From Bacteriovoracaceae bacterium (GTDB taxonomy: Bacteria > Bdellovibrionota > Bacteriovoracia > Bacteriovoracales > Bacteriovoracaceae), in the NCBI GenBank assembly GCA_024711325.1, contig JANJTC010000002.1, forward strand, positions 1 through 64,000: DNA of 64,000 nt. The letters are read 5' to 3'. Below, in pieces: positions 46,369 through 53,984 of this stretch (its first letter is position 1; each line of letters opens with the position of its first letter). Both the position numbers and the translations under genes were made by a program. The notes beneath the pieces are model-generated. The model had not been told where the DNA came from, did not search any database, and saw only the letters and a list, made by a program, of their open reading frames with translations.

Positions 46369-47446
46369 AAACAATGTCCAACTGATCCTTCAATACCTTG
46401 GGAAGTTTGGGTGTCATATTTTTTGGAATGAGAAAAGTCGCAAGGTTGAAAAAATCAATGAATGCTCGGTTTCTTTCCGTGGTTGATTTCAAATATTCAT
46501 GACCAGAAGAACCACCAGTACCAATTTTAGTACCAAGAATTCTTTGAACCATAATGGCATGACGATAACGCCAGGTTGTGAACTTCTCATCGACTTCCAC
46601 CAATGAATTTAAAATCCGAAAAGGCATCTGAAGTGCTGGGTAATCCCGATAGAGGTAGATGAAGACTGCTGAGAGCATGGCCTTTTGTGAAAGCCGGACT
46701 TTGCCCTGACCTTTCCATTCCTCATAGCGTTTTGAATCAAGCAGGGTGCTGAAGGTTTCGTGAGTTAAATCCAGATTTTTAAGTTCCATGTTTTTCATCT
46801 TCTCATCCAGACCAGGATTTTTAGAGATGATGTCACGGTCTTGCTTAAGCATTTTATCAACGGCTTCTGAATATTCTCCCCAGAAATCAAAATCTTCGAA
46901 ATGACTAAAAGGCATTCTTTCAAGCCAGGCTTCAAGTAGTTCAAAGATGCTTATTTTATTTTCAGTCTCTTCAAGTTTTTTACGGTCATCTGAATTTAAG
47001 CGAGAAGTGAAAAATTGTTTTTCAACTTCCATTCGATGGTGGGCCTTGATTCCCAAAGTGGCCTCTACTAAGCGAAACTGCAGACTCTGAAAGCCTGAAG
47101 CAGGAACCAGAAAATCCCTGAATTCCATAAAGTCCAGAGTGGTCATTGTCTCCATGACTTGAATCTGATCAATCAGGATTTGCTGAATGGTTGTGACACG
47201 CTCAATTCTGGCATTGATGACGGATAAATCAGTTGAAGGCACAAAAGGCTTTTGCATGATTTCACGGACGGAATCCAGTTCATGCAGAATCTGCTTAAAC
47301 CAAAGCTCATAAGTTTGATGAATGATAATAAAAAGAGTTTCATCATGGGCCGGTAGTCCATATTTTGCACTTTCAGTGGCCTGGGCATTCAGAATTTTAG
47401 GCAGTTGCAGGTAGTCGCCATAATAAACAGGATGTTGAATTTTCAT
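46349..47446 (-). CDS. kynA: Tryptophan 2,3-dioxygenase
   Basis: Heme enzyme opening the indole ring of tryptophan to N-formylkynurenine. Diagnostic segments are YYGDYLQLPKIL, HDETLFIIIHQTYELWFKQIL with the active-site His near 48, VLPA-like FLVPASGFQSLQFR, and TGGSSGHEYLKST near the substrate pocket. The 365-residue length fits the eukaryote-like/long bacterial type rather than the 280-residue Pseudomonas form. The ATG with GAAGG 6 bases before it is preferred to a GTG upstream. A good promoter lies within the first bases of divergent pepP. Confidence 0.94.
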   Translation of the reverse strand: MKIQHPVYYGDYLQLPKILNAQATESAKYGLPAHDETLFIIIHQTYELWFKQILHELDSVREIMQKPFVPSTDLSVINARIERVTTIQQILIDQIQVMETMTTLDFMEFRDFLVPASGFQSLQFRLVEATLGIKAHHRMEVEKQFFTSRLNSDDRKKLEETENKISIFELLEAWLERMPFSHFEDFDFWGEYSEAVDKMLKQDRDIISKNPGLDEKMKNMELKNLDLTHETFSTLLDSKRYEEWKGQGKVRLSQKAMLSAVFIYLYRDYPALQMPFRILNSLVEVDEKFTTWRYRHAIMVQRILGTKIGTGGSSGHEYLKSTTERNRAFIDFFNLATFLIPKNMTPKLPKVLKDQLDIVYDSLRS

Positions 47447-47453
47447 AAAAGCC

Positions 47454-47482
47454 TTCACAAGTATTAGAGAGGAGAGTATTTT
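47454..47482 (+). promoter_or_regulatory. Candidate promoter of the aminopeptidase P gene
   Basis: A -35 TTCACA (5/6), a 17-base spacer and a -10 TATTTT (4/6), overlapping the kynA leader on the other strand. Confidence 0.45.
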
Positions 47483-47496
47483 TATTGGACGAGGTT

Positions 47497-47526
47497 ATTG
47501 TATGAAAAAATCTTTCACTCTTTCAA
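47497..47526 (-). promoter_or_regulatory. Promoter of the kynA-kynU operon, lying partly inside pepP
   Basis: On the minus strand, a -35 TTGAAA (5/6), an 18-base spacer and a -10 TACAAT (5/6). Transcription would start near 47490, giving a leader of about 44 bases. The -35 box is inside codons 7-9 of the divergent gene. Confidence 0.55.
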
Positions 47527-49265
47527 ATCAAACTATCAAATCTAACATTCAGAAGCTTAAAAAACTTATGACGGAGCGTGGCCTGGACGGAATGTATATT
47601 TCCAGTTTTGACCCATTTCTGAATGAATATGTGCCTCTGGAAGATAATCATCGCTTCTACATTACTGGTTTTACTGGCTCAATGGCCGAAGTACTGGTGC
47701 CGGTGAATGGCAGGGTCAGACTTTATGTTGATGGACGTTACCATGAGCAGGCCGATTTAGAAGTTGATACTAATGAAGTTGAAGTGATGAAAATCGGCAG
47801 CGATTCATCTACAACCACTGAGCTGGTTCAAGATGTGAAGAAACTTGGGATTAAAAAACTGGGTTATGAAGCAGATCGTACTGCCCTTGGTTATTTAAAG
47901 CGTTTGGCACAGTCAGCTAATGAGACGATCGGCCTTGAAGGTGGCGAGCTTGCCCAGCATATTTCTTTTGAGGGCCTTCCTGCCTTAAAGGAAGTTCAGC
48001 TTGTTCCTAGAGAATGGCGAGGTCGGGACACTCTCGAAAAAACCCGCTCTATCTTTGAAAATGAAAAGCAGGCGATGTATCTTACTGCCCTGGATTCGAT
48101 TGCCTGGATTACTAATTGCCGTGGTTATCATTTGCCTTATCTTTCGAGCTTTTATGCCAAAGCACTTGTGACGAAAGAAAAAGTTTACGTTTTTGTCACA
48201 CCAGAAACTCCAATTTCGGATAAGGCCAAAAAAGAAACTGGTCTTGAATTTATTTCTCTTCCTTATAACACTCTTGCTAAAGAACTTGATCGCCTTCAGA
48301 ACGCTCTTCATTTGAATGAAGTTTGGTTTGATCCTGGAATGTTAAATAGTGCAGACTTTGGGATGCTGGTTAAAATCTTTGGAACTGATCGTCTGAAAGA
48401 AAAAGCTGGTGGTCTTTATGATTATCAATCCATTAAAGAGCCTGTTGAAATCAAGCAAATGGACGCCTCATTCAGAAAAGCTGATAAGGCCATCTTCAAT
48501 ACCATTAAATGGGTCAAGGATTCCATTAAGGCCGGTAAACCCATTACTGAGCTTGATCTTTATAATGAGACGACTAAAAAATACCAGGAGCAGGGAGCTT
48601 ATGATCAAAGCTTCAATACCATCGCTGGAGTTGGAGCAAATGGCTCTATCGTTCATTATGGCAGTCCCTCTGATGAAGTGGTGATTAAAGACACGGATAT
48701 GATTCTTTTGGATTCTGGTGGATATTTTGATGGAGGGTGGGCCACTGATACAACCCGCACATTCCTTGGAGACTCTTCCAAAAAGGCCGATCCTAAGATG
48801 ATTGAGATGTATACCTTAGTGCTGAAGGGGACCCTTGCTGTTCAGACCGCGGTTTTTCCAGAGGGGACTAAGGGCAATGTACTTGATGGTCTAGCTCGAA
48901 ATGCTATGAGGAAGAAAGGCTATGATTATGGCCACGGAACTGGGCATGGTGTGGGTGTGCACGTGCATGAGCCTGGAGTGAGACTTTCAACCATTTCAAA
49001 TCTACCAATGAAGGCCGGACAGGTTGTCTCAATTGAGCCAGGAATTTATGTTCCAGGTTTCGGTGGAGTACGCTTAGAAAATATTGCATGGGTACAGAAG
49101 CACCCGACTTACCCGAATATGCTTCACTTTGTACCATTCGTTTACATCGGATTTGATCCGGCGTTAATCGACATGAATCTGCTTAACTCTGAAGAGAAGG
49201 TCATGTTGGAAGAATATGAAGCTGAATGTTCACGTCGTGGAACGAGCCTTCGTCCGCTTCGCTAA
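47502..49265 (+). CDS. pepP: Xaa-Pro aminopeptidase (M24B, aminopeptidase P type)
   Basis: A 587-residue three-domain peptidase that removes N-terminal residues preceding proline. Two creatinase-like N-terminal domains (VDGRYHEQADLEV; WFDPGMLN) are followed by a pita-bread domain with the dinuclear metal ligands: LLDSGGYFDGGWATDTTRTF (two Asp), GTGHGVGVHVHEPG (His), SIEPGIY (Glu) and VRLENIAW (Glu). The domain layout matches the longer XPNPEP1-like proteins rather than the 440-residue E. coli PepP. No signal peptide, so cytosolic. Its 3' end overlaps the matrixin-type gene by 36 bases. It is divergent from kynA. Confidence 0.93.
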   Translation: MKKSFTLSNQTIKSNIQKLKKLMTERGLDGMYISSFDPFLNEYVPLEDNHRFYITGFTGSMAEVLVPVNGRVRLYVDGRYHEQADLEVDTNEVEVMKIGSDSSTTTELVQDVKKLGIKKLGYEADRTALGYLKRLAQSANETIGLEGGELAQHISFEGLPALKEVQLVPREWRGRDTLEKTRSIFENEKQAMYLTALDSIAWITNCRGYHLPYLSSFYAKALVTKEKVYVFVTPETPISDKAKKETGLEFISLPYNTLAKELDRLQNALHLNEVWFDPGMLNSADFGMLVKIFGTDRLKEKAGGLYDYQSIKEPVEIKQMDASFRKADKAIFNTIKWVKDSIKAGKPITELDLYNETTKKYQEQGAYDQSFNTIAGVGANGSIVHYGSPSDEVVIKDTDMILLDSGGYFDGGWATDTTRTFLGDSSKKADPKMIEMYTLVLKGTLAVQTAVFPEGTKGNVLDGLARNAMRKKGYDYGHGTGHGVGVHVHEPGVRLSTISNLPMKAGQVVSIEPGIYVPGFGGVRLENIAWVQKHPTYPNMLHFVPFVYIGFDPALIDMNLLNSEEKVMLEEYEAECSRRGTSLRPLR

Positions 49266-50081
49266 TTGAAAAAGTTCAAATAATAAAATCAAAAGACCCA
49301 GCGTAATCCCCATTTGCATAAATGGTGGATTACCTGGTCCATCCTTATTCGTATCAATGGTGCCACAACTTCCAAGCAGGCCATTACTTAACCCAAAAGC
49401 ATCTACATGCACTGGATAAAGATAACTAATCCCATCTATATCGTCTTGCCCAAGGTGTGAGCGTTGATTCACTGTTCGATAATACATTAAAGCAGCTTCG
49501 TCTTCGGAGTGACCCAAGCCTAAAGCATGGCCAATTTCATGGGATAAAACACCAATTTTATCGGCACGAGATAGGGAGCCAAATACATTACTTGAGTCAT
49601 TGATCAGGATTACTGCTCCCGCAATTTTCTTTCCAGAAAAACGATTAGGAATAGTTACCGCCAGGACATTGGCGCCACCGAAATTTAATGGATTATTATT
49701 ACAAGCGATGATGATATCGCTTACGGGCGGAATAAGACCTTTTAAAGGATCCACTCCTCCTGCAGTTGTGCCTTCATCTATACAGTCATCATCCGTCGGA
49801 GAACAGAGTCTTCCCTGATTGATGGTTGAAATATGCTGTGAAAAACCAGCAGGGTCCAATGTGAGAGCGGAGGTGGGAATGGTATTCCAGAAATTATCTA
49901 CCGCTGGTCCAATCATGCTTTCCAAATCATTTACTGTTAATTGATTGGTTGGACATACGGTACCGGAATCAATCAAAACTTTGACCTTATTATCCTTAAA
50001 GGCTGCTCCGAAATTGTTGTTGAGCGAGTAGGCCTGTGCCTGTGAAATGAAGAGGATGGCCAGGAGTAGGAATTTCATCAT
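49230..50081 (-). CDS. Exported matrixin-like zinc metalloprotease with a C-terminal anchor
   Basis: A 283-residue protein with a signal peptide (cleavage after AQA near residue 17) and the metzincin motif HEIGHALGLGH at 181-191, plus a Met-turn in ALMYYR near 199, as in matrixins (M10A) without a propeptide. After the catalytic domain there is a Cys (GSCG near 239), a Gly/Pro/Asp-rich linker, a hydrophobic helix at 256-273 and a basic tail (KRTKAR). That tail resembles C-terminal sorting or anchoring signals. Its start overlaps the outer-membrane gene upstream. The substrate is unknown, and processing of surface or prey proteins is inferred. Confidence 0.85.
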   Translation of the reverse strand: MMKFLLLAILFISQAQAYSLNNNFGAAFKDNKVKVLIDSGTVCPTNQLTVNDLESMIGPAVDNFWNTIPTSALTLDPAGFSQHISTINQGRLCSPTDDDCIDEGTTAGGVDPLKGLIPPVSDIIIACNNNPLNFGGANVLAVTIPNRFSGKKIAGAVILINDSSNVFGSLSRADKIGVLSHEIGHALGLGHSEDEAALMYYRTVNQRSHLGQDDIDGISYLYPVHVDAFGLSNGLLGSCGTIDTNKDGPGNPPFMQMGITLGLLILLFELFQLAKRTKARSTT

Positions 50082-50665
50082 TTGCGATCCCAGTAATAAG
50101 AAATAAAGAGGGTGTAAGAAGTCTGGCGCTTATCGGCCAAAAATACGGAATAGATATAAGATTGTAGTCTTAAGGACCAGTCTTGCCACATTGCCTCGGC
50201 GCCGAAATCAAGGGTGTTATTGAGGCTGGAACGATTTTCATCTGGATAATAAAAAGTAGAAGTATCATTTCCATTGTTCATTTGAACCGAGCCACCTTTC
50301 CCATGCTGATTAAGCCATATAAGAGAAGTACCCATCCGTAAGCGCAGCCAATCCAAAAGGTTATATCCGAAGTCAGCCCTTAGCATAAAAATATTTTTAA
50401 TGATCTCGGAACTACCAGCTTCCTGCGGAAGAACCCAATTGATTTCAGGCAGGAAATTCCAATTGCTGTTAAGTGGCAAAACGAGGCCGCCTCCAATCGT
50501 TGGAGCAGTGTCGAATTTTCGAGTGCCGCCAGAGGAGTCGCTTTGCACATTATCGTAAAACTCCGTATGGGCCCCTAAATTGAAGACAATTTCAGTTAAG
50601 TCCTGACCGAAGGCAGGTGCACAGATGCAGCCAAGTAAAATCCAACAACTTAAAATCTTATTCAT
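50078..50665 (-). CDS. Small outer-membrane beta-barrel protein
   Basis: A 195-residue exported protein, with a signal peptide cleaved after FGQ/FG near residue 20. The mature chain is made of alternating amphipathic strands (FNLGAHTEFYDNV, TIGGGLVLPLNSNWNFLPEINW, LRLRMGTSLIWL, SLRLQSYIYSVFL) and ends in SYTLFISYYWDRK, close to the aromatic C-terminal pattern of barrel proteins. An eight-strand barrel would fit the length. It is the first gene before the matrixin-type protease, whose start overlaps its stop, so they are probably one operon. Function unknown. Confidence 0.7.
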   Translation of the reverse strand: MNKILSCWILLGCICAPAFGQDLTEIVFNLGAHTEFYDNVQSDSSGGTRKFDTAPTIGGGLVLPLNSNWNFLPEINWVLPQEAGSSEIIKNIFMLRADFGYNLLDWLRLRMGTSLIWLNQHGKGGSVQMNNGNDTSTFYYPDENRSSLNNTLDFGAEAMWQDWSLRLQSYIYSVFLADKRQTSYTLFISYYWDRK

Positions 50666-50732
50666 CCATAAACGCTATCAAATTTCTTGGCGGATCGCTA
50701 TGATAAGAGCGGTAATTATTTACGGAGTGTTT

Positions 50733-51854
50733 ATGTTTGATAACTTCATCGTTCCTAAAAACCTTATACCTTCTGATCCCCGCTTTGGGGTAGGACCTTC
50801 TTTAATTCCGGTAGAGGCGCTAGAGGCCCTGGCCAAAACGGGTCCAAACCTTCTGGGAACCAGTCATCGTAAGATGCCGGTGAGAAATTTAGTTAAAGAA
50901 GTTCAGAATGGTCTGAGAACTTATTTCAAATTACCTGACGACTATGAAGTGATTCTCGGAAATGGCGGAGCGACTTTTTTTTGGGATATGATTGGCCTTG
51001 GGTTGGTTCAAAAGTCTTCTTTGCATTTTGTTTGTGGGGAGTTTTCTGATAAGTGGTACCGTGCTCATTATAACATCCCATGGATCCAGGCCAAAGCGAT
51101 TAAGGTTCCTTTTGGAGAAGGAATTAATCCGGTGGAAGCAGGAGAGCATGATCTCATTTGTTGCACCCTAAATGAAACCTCAACCGGCGTTCAGCTTTCA
51201 AATATCCCGCAACTGAATAATCCCCAGACTTTAATGGCCGTCGATGCCACTTCCGGCGCCGGACAAATTAAAGTCGATTTTAAAAATATTGATATTTATT
51301 ATTTCTCACCTCAAAAGGTCTTTGCCTCAGATGGTGGATTATATATTGCCATTATGTCACCCAAGGCCGTGGCCCGCGCAGAGCACATCCAAAAAGATAA
51401 ATCTCGATTCATTCCTGAGTCCCTGAAGTTCTCTCATGCCATTGAGAATGGCCGCAATAATCAGACTTATAACACTCCTTCAATTGCCAATATTTTTCTC
51501 TTGAATGAACAGATAAAACTGATGAATAAGTTGGGAGAAGAGAAGGTTATACTTGAAGCTAAAAGAAAAGCTGAGTTAATGTATGGATGGGCAGAAGAGA
51601 AGCCTTATTTATCTCCCTACATTAAAAATCCTGAATTTCGCTCGCAAGCTGTCATTACCGTGGATGTTGATCCTAAGTACAACCTAGGGGATTTAACCCG
51701 GATTTTGCGTCAGCAGAACGTTGCAGTAGATATTGATGGTTATCGAAAACTAGACCGGAATCAATTCAGAATAGCTCTGTTTCATAATGTGACTTATGAT
51801 AATCTGAAAAAACTCACCCAAATTATTTCTTTGGCGATAGAAAGCCTTGGATAA
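50733..51854 (+). CDS. serC: Phosphoserine aminotransferase
   Basis: PLP enzyme of serine synthesis converting 3-phosphohydroxypyruvate to phosphoserine. The actinobacterial/mycobacterial-type SerC pattern is visible: RFGVGPSLIPVEAL, LLGTSHRKMPVRNLVKEV, ILGNGGATFFWDM, HNETSTG-like LNETSTGVQ, VDATSGAG (PLP Asp) and the PLP Lys in YFSPQKVFASDGGL. About 373 residues. I start at ATG with GGAG 7 bases before it; an in-frame start 108 bases upstream would run into the divergent outer-membrane gene and add an unrelated basic leader. Confidence 0.9.
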   Translation: MFDNFIVPKNLIPSDPRFGVGPSLIPVEALEALAKTGPNLLGTSHRKMPVRNLVKEVQNGLRTYFKLPDDYEVILGNGGATFFWDMIGLGLVQKSSLHFVCGEFSDKWYRAHYNIPWIQAKAIKVPFGEGINPVEAGEHDLICCTLNETSTGVQLSNIPQLNNPQTLMAVDATSGAGQIKVDFKNIDIYYFSPQKVFASDGGLYIAIMSPKAVARAEHIQKDKSRFIPESLKFSHAIENGRNNQTYNTPSIANIFLLNEQIKLMNKLGEEKVILEAKRKAELMYGWAEEKPYLSPYIKNPEFRSQAVITVDVDPKYNLGDLTRILRQQNVAVDIDGYRKLDRNQFRIALFHNVTYDNLKKLTQIISLAIESLG

Positions 51855-51880
51855 AAATGGCCCTTAGAGGGCCATTTTTA
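51853..51880. terminator. Bidirectional terminator between serC and the lipoprotein gene
   Basis: A 12-base perfect stem (AAAAATGGCCCT and AGGGCCATTTTT) with a 3-base loop. The A and T runs at each side suit termination in both directions. The lipoprotein stop codon falls in the right arm. Confidence 0.85.
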
Positions 51881-52528
51881 TAATTCACGTTTTAAAATGC
51901 CGCAAGCAATAGGGATCGAAGCTTGTCTGTTCAAGGTCCCTATGGTCGCGACTGAATCTGGCAATTGGGTTGCACCATTTACTCCATGGATGAGAACAAC
52001 TCTTCCGGATAAATTGAGACCCTGACCGGTTCGGGCCTTAACATCACTTTCAAATTTGGATAAAGAAGCATTCTCTATATAAGTAAAGTCGCCTCCGAAT
52101 GGATAGAGTCCAGCACCTTCTTCTTCTGAATTAATATTCCCATCCAATGAAATAAAAACTTTTCCAGAAACCACCTGAGCTTCCGCGATATCGATCAGCC
52201 CATCTTGATTTGTATCATTTAGGATGGAAGGGCATGCAGTTCCTTGGTGAATGCTTTGTATATGAACTACCCGAGCATCATCGTCTAAAAGCGTTTTGAC
52301 CTGAACGCTGTCACCAGAAATTTTTATCTCAGCAACCCCGGTTGGTAGAAAGCCTGACAGGTGATTGTTAAAAGGTCTCAGAATTGCCCGATAAGAGCCT
52401 TCGGCCGCTTGTTCCTCTAAGGCCGGAGTCCGGATAACGCCCGAATTACTTTTACTGCTTTTTTCGTCTTTACCGCAACTGATAAGTAATGATGTTGAAA
52501 GGAGAATTAAAGATATGGTGTTTTTCAT
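51878..52528 (-). CDS. Lipoprotein with an EF-hand-like calcium loop
   Basis: A 216-residue lipoprotein with lipobox LLISC near residue 18. An EF-hand-like loop DTNQDGLIDIAEA (Asp, Asn, Asp, Gly, Ile, Asp, Glu at the expected spacing) lies near residue 105. The surrounding strands and the end VVLIHGVNG...IPIACG recall Cu/Zn-superoxide-dismutase or CHRD-like beta domains, but the metal His set of SOD is not visible, so I do not call it an enzyme. AGAAGAG precedes ATG. It lies downstream of the protein-glutaminase-like gene on the same strand. Confidence 0.7.
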   Translation of the reverse strand: MKNTISLILLSTSLLISCGKDEKSSKSNSGVIRTPALEEQAAEGSYRAILRPFNNHLSGFLPTGVAEIKISGDSVQVKTLLDDDARVVHIQSIHQGTACPSILNDTNQDGLIDIAEAQVVSGKVFISLDGNINSEEEGAGLYPFGGDFTYIENASLSKFESDVKARTGQGLNLSGRVVLIHGVNGATQLPDSVATIGTLNRQASIPIACGILKREL

Positions 52529-52542
52529 AGTGTACTCTTCTT

Positions 52543-53349
52543 TTATTTTTGAAAGCCGTATCGAAAAGCTGCTTTTATTTCTGATTCACTTGTTGATGTT
52601 TTGTAGCGGCCACTTAATTCCTGTTCGTGAATTTCTCCGGGGATTTTGTAGTGCATACTTTCATAGATCAGATAGCAGCTTTCAGTTTGAGGATTCACAT
52701 CGTATTCAGAGAACTTCGTTGTCACCTTGCATGGGCGTTTGGTGTAGACGAATTGATCAGTCCATTCCTTCACTGTTTGCGGTCCGGGTGAATAGCGGAA
52801 ATCCATCACCAGTTCCTTTATCGTTCCATTGTCATTGACTGTATAAAGCGGGGCCACATGGAACCACCACTTAAAACGGACACTGTTTATATAAGAGGCC
52901 GTTAAAAAGACAAAAGCTTTCTTTGATTTTGTTCCAGATTTCTTGAATTCATCAAAGGCCCAAACATGTGCCCGGTCAGTACACTCGGAGACTCTTTTGT
53001 AGTAAGGGTTTGATCGATTAAATATATTCCAGGCCTCATCCATGCCTTGAACAATTGTTGGTTCAAACAGGGGTGGAGTCACTTCTTCTGGTTGGAGAGA
53101 AAGTTGCTTTAAATTCGCTCTTGCCTGTGTTGGAAGTTTCTCGATTGAGAGAAGTGTCGATTGTTCATTAATTTGTGCTTGAATGTAGTCATCTGGGGAT
53201 AAATCAAAGCTTTTTAAATCAAGAAAGGCAACGCGGCCATTATCAAATTTGATCAGGCCGTCTTCAATCGAATGAATTCGACTTTTGAAAATCTCGGCCT
53301 GGGCCAATGAACTGGTTAAAATCAGGCCGAAGAAAAGTATCTTTTTCAT
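52543..53349 (-). CDS. Exported protein with a protein-glutaminase-like (Cys-His-Asp) domain
   Basis: A 268-residue exported protein, signal peptide cleaved after AQA near residue 18. The C-terminal half resembles protein-glutaminase/Gln-deamidase folds (PF18626): Cys123 in ECTDRAHVWAF, His164 in WWFHVAPLYTV and Asp183 in LVMDFRYSPGP form a triad in the order and spacing known from Chryseobacterium protein-glutaminase (Cys, His, Asp). The N-terminal 100 residues may act as a pro-region, also known in that enzyme. The family call is from motif memory. Start is the ATG with GGAGG 5 bases before it. Predicted reaction: deamidation of protein glutamine residues outside the cell. Confidence 0.68.
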   Translation of the reverse strand: MKKILFFGLILTSSLAQAEIFKSRIHSIEDGLIKFDNGRVAFLDLKSFDLSPDDYIQAQINEQSTLLSIEKLPTQARANLKQLSLQPEEVTPPLFEPTIVQGMDEAWNIFNRSNPYYKRVSECTDRAHVWAFDEFKKSGTKSKKAFVFLTASYINSVRFKWWFHVAPLYTVNDNGTIKELVMDFRYSPGPQTVKEWTDQFVYTKRPCKVTTKFSEYDVNPQTESCYLIYESMHYKIPGEIHEQELSGRYKTSTSESEIKAAFRYGFQK

Positions 53350-53564
53350 TGAACCTCCAAGTGTTCCCAAACGTGACCCTCATTTATAATTTTTATGACC
53401 AGTTGCCTACGCGGCCTGCGCTTTCTTCATTTCAAATTAAGATAGAGAAGAGCGTGAAAAGACGGAGAAGTGCGCCAACTCATCGATAAGTGATGCAAAT
53501 CTAAAGATCGTTTGACTAAAGTTGTTGCCTAATGTCGCCGATAGGTGGCCATGGAGAAACAACC

Positions 53565-53984
53565 ATGAAGCCATTTTTATTAGTCTTATTTCTTGTGCTT
53601 GCCTCTTGTGGGATCAAGCAACATTCCTTTGATTATGGAAAAACCACCGTATCTGCCTTGAAGGCCGAGATGGGTGAGCCCATTGAGGAGAGAGCGATCC
53701 CTCTCGAGGACAGTAAAGTTTTAATCTATGAAGATAATCAAAAATTTCAAGTAACCAATGATGTTGTCACTAACGGTTTTAGAGATCCTAAAGGAAATGA
53801 GAAAACTCTGCTCTTTTGGAAACATAAATTTAACGAGTGCGATACGGTTACCAATAAAATATCGGAAGGTAAGGGTCATGAGCTGTCTCAGTATGAGTTG
53901 AAATGCCCTGCAGAAGGTTTGTCTGTGATTTACACCGAAGGTAGTGGTTACATCTCAAGAGTGGTTGAACATGAAAAAAAATAA
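53565..53984 (+). CDS. Small lipoprotein of unknown function
   Basis: A 139-residue lipoprotein with lipobox VLASC (Cys near 15) starting at the ATG preceded by GGAGAAAC. The mature chain (FDYGKTTVSALKAEMGEPIEE) has a pattern seen in SmpA/OmlA-like or other small outer-membrane lipoproteins: a helix with G-P and then strands, but I cannot confirm that family. It overlaps the next gene's start by 14 bases and is probably translated with the metallopeptidase-like lipoprotein that follows. Confidence 0.7.
   Translation: MKPFLLVLFLVLASCGIKQHSFDYGKTTVSALKAEMGEPIEERAIPLEDSKVLIYEDNQKFQVTNDVVTNGFRDPKGNEKTLLFWKHKFNECDTVTNKISEGKGHELSQYELKCPAEGLSVIYTEGSGYISRVVEHEKK

Noticed and set aside
50625..50733. 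A longer N-terminus for serC.
   Set aside because: The extra 36 residues are basic and unlike SerC, would overlap the divergent outer-membrane gene, and lack a ribosome-binding site.
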